Shown: positions 44,677-53,040, numbered from the stretch's first letter. The stretch is DNA of 53,040 bases from an uncultured Clostridia bacterium (GCA_949286835.1 CASEDP010000009.1:1-53040), one strand, 5' to 3'. Program-made: numbers and translations. The notes: generated by a model from the letters alone, not told the origin.

Positions 44677-44710
44677 TTATGCGCCTGCATCGTCAGGTGC
44701 AGGCGCATAA
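44677..44710 (+). other. Intercistronic hairpin after the binding-protein gene
   Basis: TTATGCGCCTGCA pairs perfectly with TGCAGGCGCATAA around TCGTCAGG, followed only by TAAATTTTGG. It is a poor terminator but a good barrier to 3' exonucleases. Such structures often let binding-protein mRNA outlast the rest of an importer transcript. Confidence 0.6.
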
Positions 44711-44730
44711 TAAATTTTGGGGGAGTTAGA

Positions 44731-45345
44731 ATGAAAACTCAGATGAAATTTCAAAGGATAATCTGCCTGGTGATGCTAATACTTGGCGCGTTATCGGCGG
44801 TATATTCCTTTATCTACTGTTCGGGAGGGCTTGCCGGTTTGGGCTCTACCATTACCAAGAGAGAGGGTGTGCCTGTATTACGCGATACATTGCCGGAAGC
44901 TCAGATATATCTTGACGTGCAGCCGTTCAACGATGCGCTCCTTGTGCTGTCAATCGTTATGATTCTGTTGACAGTTGTGCTTTACATAACGGCAACCAAC
45001 AAGAGGAGAAACTATTACGTTTCAAATTATGTAGCGGTTGCGTTTGTTTGCGTTGCGGATATAGCAATATGTCTTTATATTCTCGTACAGAATGGTATTT
45101 ATTTCGGTGAATACCTTAACATAATAAACGATGCGGATGTACTTGCTGCATATAAGGCAATCGCTGACGGTAGCGCTGCCATTCAATATTCTACAGCGGT
45201 ATGGCCTTTCGTTCTGGGATTTGTGCTCTATCCCATAATAATCGTAGGGTGCGGTGCGCTTATATTCAACCTTGTTTGGAAGACGAAAATGATGAAGGGT
45301 GAAAAAGCTCTTTTGGCAGGTGCTACGGTTAAGGAGGTTGCGTGA
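44731..45345 (+). CDS. Uncharacterised four-helix membrane protein A, 204 aa
   Basis: The helices are at about 9-31, 66-88, 100-122 and 160-187, giving a large extracytoplasmic loop after helix 1 and another between helices 3 and 4 (FGEYLNIINDADVLAAYKAI). I do not recognise the family. The start is ATG 44731, with GGGGGAG upstream. It is coupled to the next membrane gene through overlapping TGATG. It lies between the binding protein and the ATPase, so a role in this importer is likely but untested. Confidence 0.8.
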   Translation: MKTQMKFQRIICLVMLILGALSAVYSFIYCSGGLAGLGSTITKREGVPVLRDTLPEAQIYLDVQPFNDALLVLSIVMILLTVVLYITATNKRRNYYVSNYVAVAFVCVADIAICLYILVQNGIYFGEYLNIINDADVLAAYKAIADGSAAIQYSTAVWPFVLGFVLYPIIIVGCGALIFNLVWKTKMMKGEKALLAGATVKEVA

Positions 45346-45935
45346 TGAAAAACAATAAAATCAGCAATCCTGTAATTGCTAACGACATCCTACGTTACAG
45401 AAAAAATAAGACGGCGGCAAATTTGGCTTTGCTTGCTATTGCATTCAACTGCCTGTATTTTATGTTTATGTATAAGCAGGTTTGTGGCAATATCAAAGCT
45501 CAGTTTGTTGACGGAACGCCAGTGTATACCTATATTACGGGGGCATCAGTTATCATAAATCTTATAGTGCTCCTCGTTACATTCCTGTCTTCCGAAAGGT
45601 TGAAGGGATATGATAAGAGGTTCTCTTTTGTCGTATGGGCATTGGCAGTAGTGCAGATTGTGCGCATATTCATATATCCTGTGACAACATATAATACTCC
45701 TTATCAGAGCGGTATGTCCGAGAACTATATCTTTGAAATCGGCACACTGATATTGTTTATCGTCTGTCTTGCCGGTTCGGCTGCGTGCCTCGTGGCGTCC
45801 GGCGTAGTCGGCTATATAAGAGCTGTCAAGCTTGAAAAGTTTGTAAAGGAAGTCGACGAGGGTAAAATTGACCTCGATTCGGCACTTAAGGAAGAATCTG
45901 CATCGCAGACGGCAGGGGGAGAGATAAATGCCTAA
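45345..45935 (+). CDS. Uncharacterised four-helix membrane protein B, 196 aa
   Basis: ATG 45345 overlaps the preceding stop (TGATG) and has AAGGAGG 7 bases upstream. Four hydrophobic segments lie at about 22-42, 62-84, 95-117 and 135-160. A charged cytoplasmic tail follows (VKLEKFVKEVDEGKIDLDSA). The topology resembles protein A, with an extracytoplasmic loop after helix 3 (YPVTTYNTPYQSGMSENY). I do not recognise it. The stop overlaps the start of the ATPase gene by 8 bases, which implies tight coexpression. Confidence 0.8.
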   Translation: MKNNKISNPVIANDILRYRKNKTAANLALLAIAFNCLYFMFMYKQVCGNIKAQFVDGTPVYTYITGASVIINLIVLLVTFLSSERLKGYDKRFSFVVWALAVVQIVRIFIYPVTTYNTPYQSGMSENYIFEIGTLILFIVCLAGSAACLVASGVVGYIRAVKLEKFVKEVDEGKIDLDSALKEESASQTAGGEINA

Positions 45936-46995
45936 TGTAAGTTTACAGCACATAGAAAAGATATATGATGGCGGCGTGCAGGCGGTATGGGACTTCAACC
46001 TCGACATAGCCGACGGCGAATTCATCGTACTTGTAGGTCCCTCCGGGTGCGGAAAGTCAACTACGCTTAGAATGGTTGCGGGACTTGAAGATATTTCTTC
46101 CGGTAAGTTGATAATTGACGGCAAGGACTGTACGCGACTTGCACCGAAAGACAGAGACATAGCGATGGTCTTTCAGAACTATGCTCTTTACGGACATATG
46201 ACGATATATGAAAATATGGCTTTTTCGCTTGTTCTCAGGAAAGAGAATAAGGAAGTCATACACAGAAAAGTTATGGCGGCTGCAGAGATACTCGACTTAA
46301 AGACGCAGCTCAACAAGAAACCCAAGCAGCTTTCTGGCGGTCAGCGTCAGCGTGTTGCGATGGGACGTGCAATAGTCAGAAATCCCAAGGTTTTCCTCTT
46401 TGACGAACCTCTTTCCAACCTTGATGCAAAGCTCAGGGGTTCGATGAGAAGGGAGATAATGTTGCTCCATAAAAAACTCAATGCGACTATGATATATGTC
46501 ACGCATGACCAGACGGAAGCGCTTACGCTTGCCGACAGAATAGTCTGTATGTCTATGGGACACGTACAGCAGATAGGCAAACCCATAGAGCTTTATGACC
46601 GTCCTGTGAATACATTTGTCGCGACATTCATAGGGCTTCCTCCTATGAATATGTTTGAGGGCAAAATAGAGGGAGGCAAGTTCGTCTGTGAACTTTTCAG
46701 CTATTCTCTTAATGCTGCTCAGCTCAAGATGCTTGGAAACTATGAGGGTAAGGAAGTCATCCTCGGCGTCAGACCGGAAAACTTCACTCTTGACGGAGAC
46801 ATACCTTTTACGGTTACGAACAATGAAAATCTTGGTATGAATACGCTTGTCCATGGTAAAATAGGCGGCAAGAAGCTGGTTGTCTATAAGATACCCCGTT
46901 GGACAGACTATAAGTACGGCGACGAAATTAAAGTTGGCTTTGATCATGAAAGGATACATTTCTTCGACAAAGAGACAACGATGGCCATAAGATAA
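45928..46995 (+). CDS. ABC importer ATPase, MsmX/UgpC type, 355 aa
   Basis: It powers CUT1 sugar importers. Walker A is GPSGCGKST at 37-45, the signature LSGGQ at 135-139, and Walker B DEPLSNLD at 159-166, followed by the His switch in YVTHDQTEALTLADR. A C-terminal TOBE/OB regulatory region closes the protein. In many Bacillota one shared MsmX serves all LplB-type importers and is encoded elsewhere. Here the ATPase is inside the operon, so it may be dedicated. The start is ATG 45928, with GGGGGAGA upstream. Confidence 0.95.
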   Translation: MPNVSLQHIEKIYDGGVQAVWDFNLDIADGEFIVLVGPSGCGKSTTLRMVAGLEDISSGKLIIDGKDCTRLAPKDRDIAMVFQNYALYGHMTIYENMAFSLVLRKENKEVIHRKVMAAAEILDLKTQLNKKPKQLSGGQRQRVAMGRAIVRNPKVFLFDEPLSNLDAKLRGSMRREIMLLHKKLNATMIYVTHDQTEALTLADRIVCMSMGHVQQIGKPIELYDRPVNTFVATFIGLPPMNMFEGKIEGGKFVCELFSYSLNAAQLKMLGNYEGKEVILGVRPENFTLDGDIPFTVTNNENLGMNTLVHGKIGGKKLVVYKIPRWTDYKYGDEIKVGFDHERIHFFDKETTMAIR

Positions 46996-47006
46996 GGAGG
47001 TTGGCA

Positions 47007-47675
47007 ATGGCAGAAAATCAGAATACCGCAAGCGGTGGAAATAAAGCTGTCAAGTCCACGTTTGGTGCTGGCTTGAAGGAGTGGGCAAGAAAAAAGACAG
47101 TTGCCATAAAGCGTAAACCTCAGAGTATTGCGCTGGTCTTTATGGCGATAGTTACGATTTATAATCTCCTTGTGCTTACAGTCTATTCAGAGGCGATAAT
47201 AATGTACGCCAAAGATGTCGAATGGGTAGGACTTATGGTGTTTGCAAACACGCTGTTGTCAATCCTTGTGCTTGTAGCTTACCTTAATACTTTCCCCAAG
47301 CTTAAGAGCAAGAATAATAAAGTCGTCGTAACTATGACGGAGTCGGGCATAAAGCTTAACATAAATGTCATTATGCTCGTCGTTACAGTGTTGATGATAG
47401 TTGTAATGATAGCCTGCGAGTGTGTTTATTACAATCTAATGAACGCAAACTATATTGAGCAGTATGTGAATAAGCCCGATCAAGCAGGGTCGGAGGCAGC
47501 AAAACTCATTGCAAATTCGCTTACATACAGCATTGTGCATATAGTTCTGCTTGCAATCGGTTTTATACTCATTCTCACACTCCCTCTTTACAGGAAACTA
47601 ATAATGAAGATAGATACGAGCAAGATGCTGGAGTCTTCTACAGAATCTATGCAAAGCTTGGATTTGCAGGATTAA
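47007..47675 (+). CDS. Uncharacterised four-helix membrane protein C, 222 aa
   Basis: ATG 47007 has AAGGAGG 6 bases upstream; a TTG two codons earlier is a poorer start. A basic cytoplasmic N-terminus (LKEWARKKTVAIKRKPQS) leads into helices at about 41-62, 73-92, 115-138 and 170-191. The protein ends in a short polar tail (SSTESMQSLDLQD). No family is recognised. It has the same size class and topology as proteins A and B and directly follows the ATPase, which suggests a repeated accessory module. Confidence 0.8.
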   Translation: MAENQNTASGGNKAVKSTFGAGLKEWARKKTVAIKRKPQSIALVFMAIVTIYNLLVLTVYSEAIIMYAKDVEWVGLMVFANTLLSILVLVAYLNTFPKLKSKNNKVVVTMTESGIKLNINVIMLVVTVLMIVVMIACECVYYNLMNANYIEQYVNKPDQAGSEAAKLIANSLTYSIVHIVLLAIGFILILTLPLYRKLIMKIDTSKMLESSTESMQSLDLQD

Positions 47676-47703
47676 TTAAAGCGACAAAAATATAAAGATT
47701 GCA

Positions 47704-47734
47704 AATAACCGGCAATGACATATTGTCGGTTATT
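47704..47734 (+). other. Intercistronic hairpin
   Basis: AATAACCG pairs with CGGTTATT around an inner, partly paired CAATGACATATTG. It lies between membrane proteins C and D, with no T run, so it is more likely a processing or stability element than a terminator. Confidence 0.5.
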
Positions 47735-47751
47735 GCTCTAAAAAGGCAAAG

Positions 47752-48483
47752 ATGTCAAAGAAAAAAAAGAAAAAAGAGACGACAATAGAAAACTATTATG
47801 ACCTCAAAGTCGATAAAGTAGATGAGTTGGTCGCCATACTTAAAAACGAAACTCCTACCGATACGACTGAGGTCAGTTATGATGTAAAAGAGTGCATTGG
47901 CACGGAAGCGTATGAACAGGGCGAGGAAACTGAGTACAAAAAGAGCAAGGATAAGCAGTTCAATCCTTATAAGCTGGACAGGCTATCGAGAATTCCTACT
48001 TGGATAAAGGCATTCATAATCAAGTTTTGGTTTGCCGGACTTGTATGTTACCTGATAGGAATGGGGCTGGGTTCGATTATTACTAATGACGAAAACAGAA
48101 TAATTTTGACCGGCATTGTACTTGGAATAGTTGTCGATGTGCTCGCAAATCCCGCAATGCGCTATTTTCAGTCTGCGGACAGGGAATACGATGCATATAT
48201 GATGTTTCCTTTTCCGTTTACAAAATTTTGGACATTTTTTGCAAATGTCGCGTACTACGTTGTGGTAGCCTTTGCGGTCAATTACGCATACGCGGGATTG
48301 AATATGTTAATCGATGTCATCAATGGAACTGTAGGCAGTAACAATATCAATGTTGGAGTTGAGCCCCTGCTTTACGGGGTGTTCTGTCTGCTTATCGATA
48401 TGGCATTTATCGGTATAAAGGATTTGATAGTCTACCTCGTCAGAAAGAAGAGGAAAAATAAGGAGGAAGAACAAAGTGTTTAA
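47752..48483 (+). CDS. Uncharacterised membrane protein D, 243 aa
   Basis: A very lysine-rich start (MSKKKKKKETTIENYYDLKV) and a polar region of about 80 residues precede KLDRLSRIPTWIKAFIIKFW. Helices follow at about 93-112, 117-138, 160-182 and 205-228. A basic tail ends KKRKNKEEEQSV. I have an impression of a conserved but unnamed clostridial family with the LSRIPTWIKA phrase, without known function. The ribosome site is weak. The gene end overlaps the GTG start of the polygalacturonase by 8 bases. Confidence 0.8.
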   Translation: MSKKKKKKETTIENYYDLKVDKVDELVAILKNETPTDTTEVSYDVKECIGTEAYEQGEETEYKKSKDKQFNPYKLDRLSRIPTWIKAFIIKFWFAGLVCYLIGMGLGSIITNDENRIILTGIVLGIVVDVLANPAMRYFQSADREYDAYMMFPFPFTKFWTFFANVAYYVVVAFAVNYAYAGLNMLIDVINGTVGSNNINVGVEPLLYGVFCLLIDMAFIGIKDLIVYLVRKKRKNKEEEQSV

Positions 48484-50017
48484 AAAGCTGTTTGTCTCAA
48501 GCACATCGGCTTGTTTTGAATTGAGCAACAAAGATGCCTATTACAGCCCCGAAAAGTATAAGGTGCTTGTAAACGGCAGAGAGACGGGCGGCGAGAGGGA
48601 CAGCAACGTCTTTTCCCTCTTCAACCTCGCACCCGATACGCAGTACACCGTCGGCATTTCCTGCGACAGCGCCACGCTGACTTTCCGCACCGATAAGGAG
48701 AGCGGCACCGTAAACGTCAAGGAACTGGGCGCAAAAGGTGACGGCGTTTCGGACGATACGTATTATGTCCAGATGGCAATCGACAGTTGTCCTAAGGGCG
48801 GCAGAGTAATAATCCCCGAGGGAAGCTTCTACGTAAGACCGATTGTGCTCAAGTCGGATATCACCATAGAAATCTATAAGGGCGGCGAGCTCTTGGGCGA
48901 CATAGTGGAGGAACACTATCCCTACGTTCCCGCCAAAATAGAGCACGAGGACGGCACGGAAGAGGTGCTTGCCACGTGGGAGGGCAATCCCCATCCCTGC
49001 CATCAGTCGTTCGTTTCGGCATATAAACAGAAGAATATTAAGATTGTCGGCGAGGGCGCAATAAACGGCAACGCGGACAAGTCGACGTGGTGGGCTACGC
49101 CAAAGGGCAGGGCGGTTGCCCGTCCCAGGCTGGTAACGCTCAACAAATGCGAAAACGTCGTTTTCCACGGCGTAACCTGCAAGAATTCGGCGGCGTGGAA
49201 CCTGCATCCCTTCTTCTCCAACAATCTCGGCTTCTACGACATCAGGGTACAGAACCCCTATACGGGTCCCAACACCGACGGGCTCGACCCCGAAAGCTGC
49301 GACAATGTAGAGATAGTCGGCTGCGTGTTCTCCGTCGGCGACGACTGCGTGGCGCTCAAGTCGGGCAAGCTCTATATGGGTGCAAAGTACAAAACGCCCG
49401 CAAACCACCACACCATAAGGAACGACCTCTTCTGCGACGGACACGGCGCAATCGTGCTGGGCAGCGAGATCTCCGGCGGCGTCAAGAACCTTTCCGTTTG
49501 CCAGTGCGTGTTCAGGCACACCGACAGAGGCTTAAGAATTAAGTCGAGGAGGGGCAGGGGTAAGGACTGCGTAATCGACGGCGTACTCTTCGAGAATATA
49601 AAGATGAAGAACGTCATAACGCCGCTCGTCATCAATATGTACTATTTCTGCGACCCCGACGGACATACGGAATATGTATATTCGAGGGAGCCGCACCCCG
49701 TCGGCGACGACACGCCGTATATGGGCAGGTTCCACTTCAGGGACATAGAGTGTACCGATTGCGAGTGTATGTGCGCCTATTTCGACGGACTTGTCGAACA
49801 GCCCGTCAAGGAAATCGTGCTTGAAAACGTCTCCTTCTCGTTCAAGGAGGATGCAAAGCCCTTCAAACCGGCTATGCTGGAGTTTGTCAGAGATTATTGC
49901 AAGGAAGGCATATATGTCGACAACGTCGAAAGTCTCACGCTCAAGAACGTCACGTTCGACGGCGTCGAGGGCGACAAGATTATCAAGAAAAAGTGCGACA
50001 AGCTGACCATTGCCTGA
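48476..50017 (+). CDS. Polygalacturonase-type glycoside hydrolase GH28, 513 aa
   Basis: It cleaves galacturonan or rhamnogalacturonan chains by inversion. A short N-terminal fibronectin-like module (to about residue 75, with NLAPDTQYTVGISCDS) precedes the beta-helix, which opens VNVKELGAKGDGVSDDT. All four family motifs are present: NTDGLD (Asp268), GDDCVALKSG (Asp289, Asp290), GHGAIVLGSE (His323) and RIKS (Arg354, Lys356). There is no signal peptide, so it works inside the cell on imported oligosaccharides. The start is GTG 48476, with AAGGAGG about 9 bases upstream, inside the preceding gene. Base composition is clearly richer in GC than the membrane genes before it. Confidence 0.95.
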   Translation: MFKKLFVSSTSACFELSNKDAYYSPEKYKVLVNGRETGGERDSNVFSLFNLAPDTQYTVGISCDSATLTFRTDKESGTVNVKELGAKGDGVSDDTYYVQMAIDSCPKGGRVIIPEGSFYVRPIVLKSDITIEIYKGGELLGDIVEEHYPYVPAKIEHEDGTEEVLATWEGNPHPCHQSFVSAYKQKNIKIVGEGAINGNADKSTWWATPKGRAVARPRLVTLNKCENVVFHGVTCKNSAAWNLHPFFSNNLGFYDIRVQNPYTGPNTDGLDPESCDNVEIVGCVFSVGDDCVALKSGKLYMGAKYKTPANHHTIRNDLFCDGHGAIVLGSEISGGVKNLSVCQCVFRHTDRGLRIKSRRGRGKDCVIDGVLFENIKMKNVITPLVINMYYFCDPDGHTEYVYSREPHPVGDDTPYMGRFHFRDIECTDCECMCAYFDGLVEQPVKEIVLENVSFSFKEDAKPFKPAMLEFVRDYCKEGIYVDNVESLTLKNVTFDGVEGDKIIKKKCDKLTIA

Positions 50018-50038
50018 ATGTGCTTAGGGGGAGAACTG

Positions 50039-51169
50039 ATGAATTACGAAATCATTGACAGATATATCGACAGACTGATTGAAGAGACCAGACCTGAAGC
50101 GCCCGTATGGAACATAGAGAACATACGCCACGGCAAAAAGCCCGGCTGGAACTACATAGACGGCTGTATGATGACTTCGCTCTACACCATATACAGGCAG
50201 ACGGGCGATAAAAAATATCTCGACTTCATCGACGAATTCGTCGACTATTACGTGTTCGAGGACGGCACAATACGCGGCTATGAGCTGGAAACCTATAACC
50301 TCGACAACCTCAACGAGGGCAGAATACTCTTCGACCTCTATATGGAGACGGGGAAGGAGAAGTACAACAAGGCGATAGAACTGCTCTATACGCAGATACT
50401 CAAGCAGCCCCGCACGGAGTACGGCAATTTCTGGCATAAGCTCATATATCCCCATCAGGTATGGCTGGACGGCATATATATGTCGGAGGTGTTCTATACC
50501 CGTTATGTCGCAGAGCGCGGCAACGGCGACTTTGATGAGATTATAAAGCAGTTCAAGAGCATATACGAGCATATGTATGACAAGAAGAAGAGGCTGTACT
50601 ATCACGGCTGGGACAGCAGCAAGATTGCCTTCTGGGCTGACAAAAAGACAGGGCTTTCAAAGAACTTCTGGCTGCGTTCAATCGGCTGGTATACCGTCGG
50701 GCTCATCGACGTGCTGTCGTATATGCCCGAAAATAAGGTGGCGGAAAAGGCTGTGCTTGCAGAAATATTCCGCAACACCATAGAGGGGCTGGAGCAGTAT
50801 ATCGACCCGCAGACGCATATGTTCTGGCAGGTAGTCGACAGAATAGGTGCGGAGGGCAACTATCCCGAGACATCGGGCTCTTCGATGATAGCCTATGCAA
50901 TGCTCAAGGGCGCAAGGCTGGGATATATCGACGGACGTTTTTCAGAAGTCGGCAAGGGCGTGTTCGAGGGTATATGCAACAAATACCTGACGGAGAGCGA
51001 CGGCAAGCTCAACCTCGGCGGCATATGCCTTGTAGCGGGGCTCGGTCCCGAAAATAACCGCCGCAGGGACGGCAGTTATGAATATTACATCTCGGAGCCG
51101 GTCGTCGAAAACGACGCAAAGGGCACCGGTCCGTTCGTAATGGCATATACCGAAATAAAACAGCTCTGA
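50039..51169 (+). CDS. Unsaturated rhamnogalacturonyl hydrolase GH105, 376 aa
   Basis: It hydrolyses the unsaturated glucuronyl/galacturonyl end left by pectate or rhamnogalacturonan lyases. The alpha/alpha-barrel pattern is clear: DGCMMTSLYTIYRQTGD, the catalytic Asp144 in YPHQVWLDGIYM (equivalent to Asp143 of Bacillus YteR), FWLRSIGWYTVGLIDVL and PETSGSSMIAYAM. There is no signal peptide. I prefer ATG 50039, with AGGGGGAGA upstream, to the ATG directly after the GH28 stop. A lyase is not among the complete genes here, but the substrate chemistry predicts one nearby; the truncated surface protein at 51470 could carry it (speculative). Confidence 0.93.
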   Translation: MNYEIIDRYIDRLIEETRPEAPVWNIENIRHGKKPGWNYIDGCMMTSLYTIYRQTGDKKYLDFIDEFVDYYVFEDGTIRGYELETYNLDNLNEGRILFDLYMETGKEKYNKAIELLYTQILKQPRTEYGNFWHKLIYPHQVWLDGIYMSEVFYTRYVAERGNGDFDEIIKQFKSIYEHMYDKKKRLYYHGWDSSKIAFWADKKTGLSKNFWLRSIGWYTVGLIDVLSYMPENKVAEKAVLAEIFRNTIEGLEQYIDPQTHMFWQVVDRIGAEGNYPETSGSSMIAYAMLKGARLGYIDGRFSEVGKGVFEGICNKYLTESDGKLNLGGICLVAGLGPENNRRRDGSYEYYISEPVVENDAKGTGPFVMAYTEIKQL

Positions 51170-51182
51170 ATTTAAAACTGTT

Positions 51183-51218
51183 GCAGGTGACCGCACTGAA
51201 ATAAGTGTGGTCACCTGC
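51183..51218 (+). terminator. Hairpin at the end of the pectin operon
   Basis: GCAGGTGACCGCACT pairs with AGTGTGGTCACCTGC (one wobble) around GAAATA. It is followed by TATTAG with no T run, so it may terminate weakly. 51219-51312 holds no gene. Confidence 0.65.
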
Positions 51219-51312
51219 TATTAGTGCCGAAAAATGACAGCTTTAAGTTATTGATATTGCTTTAAAAGAGTAAATTTATTACATAAAAAGTTATAAAATT
51301 ACACGGTGCGTA

Positions 51313-51341
51313 TTGACACAAGTTAGCAGGAATGATACAAT
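51313..51341 (+). promoter_or_regulatory. Sigma-A promoter of the surface lipoprotein gene
   Basis: Consensus TTGACA at 51313-51318, a 17-base spacer and TACAAT at 51336-51341, leaving a leader of about 120 bases with a T-rich stretch at 51419-51432. Confidence 0.8.
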
Positions 51342-51469
51342 ATATTATGTAATAGATTGCGAGTTTTGACTTGAAAAAGTTAAAATATGCCGTTACGAAG
51401 TTCTATTTTGCGGTATTACTTTATTTTTTTTTCAGGTTGAAAAAGCGTCAAAATAATGGAGGAAAAGAA

Positions 51470-53040
51470 ATGAATAAGCTTACCAAAATTCTTTCAGCGC
51501 TCGCTTTTGCGTCCGCTGTAAGTGCGGGTATGGTATTCGTTGCGGGATGTGATGCGTGCAATCCTACTACGCCCACACCTCCCCCCGAAGAACATACCCA
51601 TACCTATTCGCCAGACTGGACGTATGACAATACCAATCATTGGCATGCGGCAACGTGCGAGCATACCGACCTTAAGTCGGATGAGGCACCGCACGCAGAC
51701 GCAAATAATGATGGTATCTGCGATGTCTGCGGCTATGATAAGATGCCCGTCACTCCCTATAACGTGGGTATTGAAATCAGCAAGACCGTAACCGAATATG
51801 TGCTTGACGGTAGTACTACCGCAAATGTTGCGCTTGACGACATCAGCGTAAATTTAGTAAAGAATGACGGTACCGACGGCGATAAGCTCACCGAATACAC
51901 CACAAAGTATTATAAAGGTCAGGAAGAGCTTACAAAGGAGCAGATGGCAACCGCAGGTGCGGGCGCATACAACATTTGGGTATCCGCCAGCATAGACAGC
52001 AACGGCGCTGCCAAGACTGCAGAAAGCTTTGTCATAGTCTATGTCGTTGACGAACTTGTTTCCATACAATTCAACGCAGACGCGGCAGGCACCGTGACTA
52101 CGCAGGAAGTTGGCACGACAGACCTTATGTCGCCCACCTGGAACTTCACTGCAACTTTCAAGAGCGGCGCAACCCTGCCCCTTACGGCTAACGATGTGGA
52201 CATTGAAAATGTGAATACGGCAAGCGCGACGGATGCGGGCGTGGCAAACATATCTTATGAATATGTGAATGCAAAGAGCGAGTTGCAGGAAAAAGAGACT
52301 ACGGTCAACTATACCATAACCGCACCTCAGACAGGCGGCGAACCGCAGGTTAACAACTATGCGATGGATCTTTCGTTGCTCAACGGCACAGCGGATAAAA
52401 CAAAGCTTACGGCAGCTGATATGGTCGGCGCTAACGAGTTCCTTACGATAGCAGAAGGGGCAAACGTAGTGGCAAGGACAAATACTGCAGGCGATACCGT
52501 AACCAGTATTGAAACCAAGGGCGAAGGAATGAGCGTAACCTTTGCGGGTACGGGAACTATAACCATATCCTTCTGCTCGACGGGCGGCAGCAACACCTCC
52601 GAACTCGGACTTAAGGGACCTGACGGCACGCTGTTGATAGCATCGAACGATGCAAGTATCGCGGCAGAAAACAAAGAGAGCGCAGGTCTTTATCTGTCTA
52701 CGGGTACAGCAAGCGGCGCGGTTGGCGTGACATACGAAATCACAACTTCCGGAACTTATACAATTTGCACGGCAGTTACTCCCGGCGCTGCAGATAAGGC
52801 TAAGTATGACAGAGCGGCTCGCCTTCTTGCAGTGACTATGACGGACACCGTCGGCGGCTCTTCCGTGGCAGAAACTCACAACTATGCGTTTAATCTCAAC
52901 GAAGTAATCGCGGCGCTTACGGTAGACGGCGTGGCGCCTGCAGACAAGACCGCGCTCACCGCGGCTTGCTTCGCGGGCGAAAGCAACTCTTTCCTGACGC
53001 TCATAACCGATGGAATGGGCAGCAGCGACCAGTACAGAAC
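51470..53040 (+). CDS. Large surface lipoprotein, 5' part only (523+ codons)
   Basis: The start is ATG 51470, with GGAGGAAAAGAA upstream, and the open frame runs off the right edge. A lipoprotein signal ends at Cys27 (MVFVAGCDAC). A His- and Cys-bearing segment follows at about 42-92 (DNTNHWHAATCEHTDLK, then GICDVCGYDK), a type common in gut Bacillota surface proteins. Beta-rich Ig-like modules come next. From about residue 290 two similar modules start NNYAMDLSLLNG and HNYAFNLNEVI, each followed by D-K-T-x-L-T-A-A and a GxxxFLT(I/L) phrase. They are probably repeated binding modules in front of a catalytic domain beyond the window. Given the locus, a pectin lyase or similar enzyme is a guess. 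Confidence 0.8.
   Translation, partial: MNKLTKILSALAFASAVSAGMVFVAGCDACNPTTPTPPPEEHTHTYSPDWTYDNTNHWHAATCEHTDLKSDEAPHADANNDGICDVCGYDKMPVTPYNVGIEISKTVTEYVLDGSTTANVALDDISVNLVKNDGTDGDKLTEYTTKYYKGQEELTKEQMATAGAGAYNIWVSASIDSNGAAKTAESFVIVYVVDELVSIQFNADAAGTVTTQEVGTTDLMSPTWNFTATFKSGATLPLTANDVDIENVNTASATDAGVANISYEYVNAKSELQEKETTVNYTITAPQTGGEPQVNNYAMDLSLLNGTADKTKLTAADMVGANEFLTIAEGANVVARTNTAGDTVTSIETKGEGMSVTFAGTGTITISFCSTGGSNTSELGLKGPDGTLLIASNDASIAAENKESAGLYLSTGTASGAVGVTYEITTSGTYTICTAVTPGAADKAKYDRAARLLAVTMTDTVGGSSVAETHNYAFNLNEVIAALTVDGVAPADKTALTAACFAGESNSFLTLITDGMGSSDQYR

Overview
The window looks like the chromosome of an uncultured, anaerobic, plant-fibre-degrading gut member of the Bacillota (Clostridia; something near Christensenellales is a guess from style, not a measured placement). 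The reasons are strong AGGAGG ribosome binding sites, sigma-A promoters with 17-base spacers, the conserved orders rpmB-asp23/yloU-fakA/yloV-recG and rpsL-rpsG-fusA-tuf, lipoprotein signals, and many glycan-degradation genes. Housekeeping and glycosidase genes are GC-rich. The ABC-transporter operon (39-48 kb) and the first 4.9 kb read as lower in GC. || Layout. (1) 1-4.9 kb is a decayed accessory zone. It holds a frameshifted HTH regulator, a two-gene minus-strand unit (a 325-aa unknown and a 60-aa NPNN-repeat protein), an XRE repressor with a palindromic operator, the 3' half of a tRNA-Leu(UAA) beside three TTGGGGACA repeats (an integration scar), and remnants of a rolling-circle Rep, a KilA-N protein joined to a DpnI-like tail, and a DNA methyltransferase. 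(2) 5.0-15.9 kb is a glycosidase region: an intracellular GH2, an XRE regulator, a LytTR regulator with a degenerate receiver, and two membrane-anchored permuted GH3 enzymes flanking a carbohydrate-binding lipoprotein. (3) 16.1-23.8 kb is a complete F-type ATP synthase operon with an unusual plan: a, c (with a signal peptide), b (with a duplicated tail), a fusion of two delta C-terminal domains to alpha, gamma, beta and epsilon, and no separate delta gene. (4) 24.0-28.8 kb is rpmB(-), asp23, fakA and recG. (5) 29.1-31.8 kb is pnuC(-) and a rhamnogalacturonan-acetylesterase-like lipoprotein with a 14-unit minisatellite. (6) 32.1-36.9 kb is the str operon with tuf. (7) 37.2-38.0 kb is an Hsp20 gene followed by four tandem ~92-base structured repeats, each starting with a Shine-Dalgarno-like sequence. 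(8) 38.1-51.2 kb is a pectin locus: pectinesterase(-), diverging from a long operon with two permeases, a very large binding protein, a dedicated ATPase, five unknown membrane proteins, a GH28 polygalacturonase and a GH105 unsaturated glycuronyl hydrolase. (9) From 51.5 kb a large surface lipoprotein runs off the end. || How the genes fit together. Rhamnogalacturonan and pectin appear to be trimmed outside the cell by lipoproteins. Oligosaccharides would enter through the LplB/YtcP-type ABC importer, then be demethylated, cut and finished in the cytoplasm by CE8, GH28 and GH105, none of which has a signal peptide. || The best candidates for something undescribed are the delta2-alpha ATP synthase fusion, the four-unit RNA-like array behind hsp20, a dispersed hairpin repeat with a compensatory base change (three copies, in the atp and str operons), and the five unknown membrane proteins encoded with the pectin importer. 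All calls come from reading the sequence; no database search was run.
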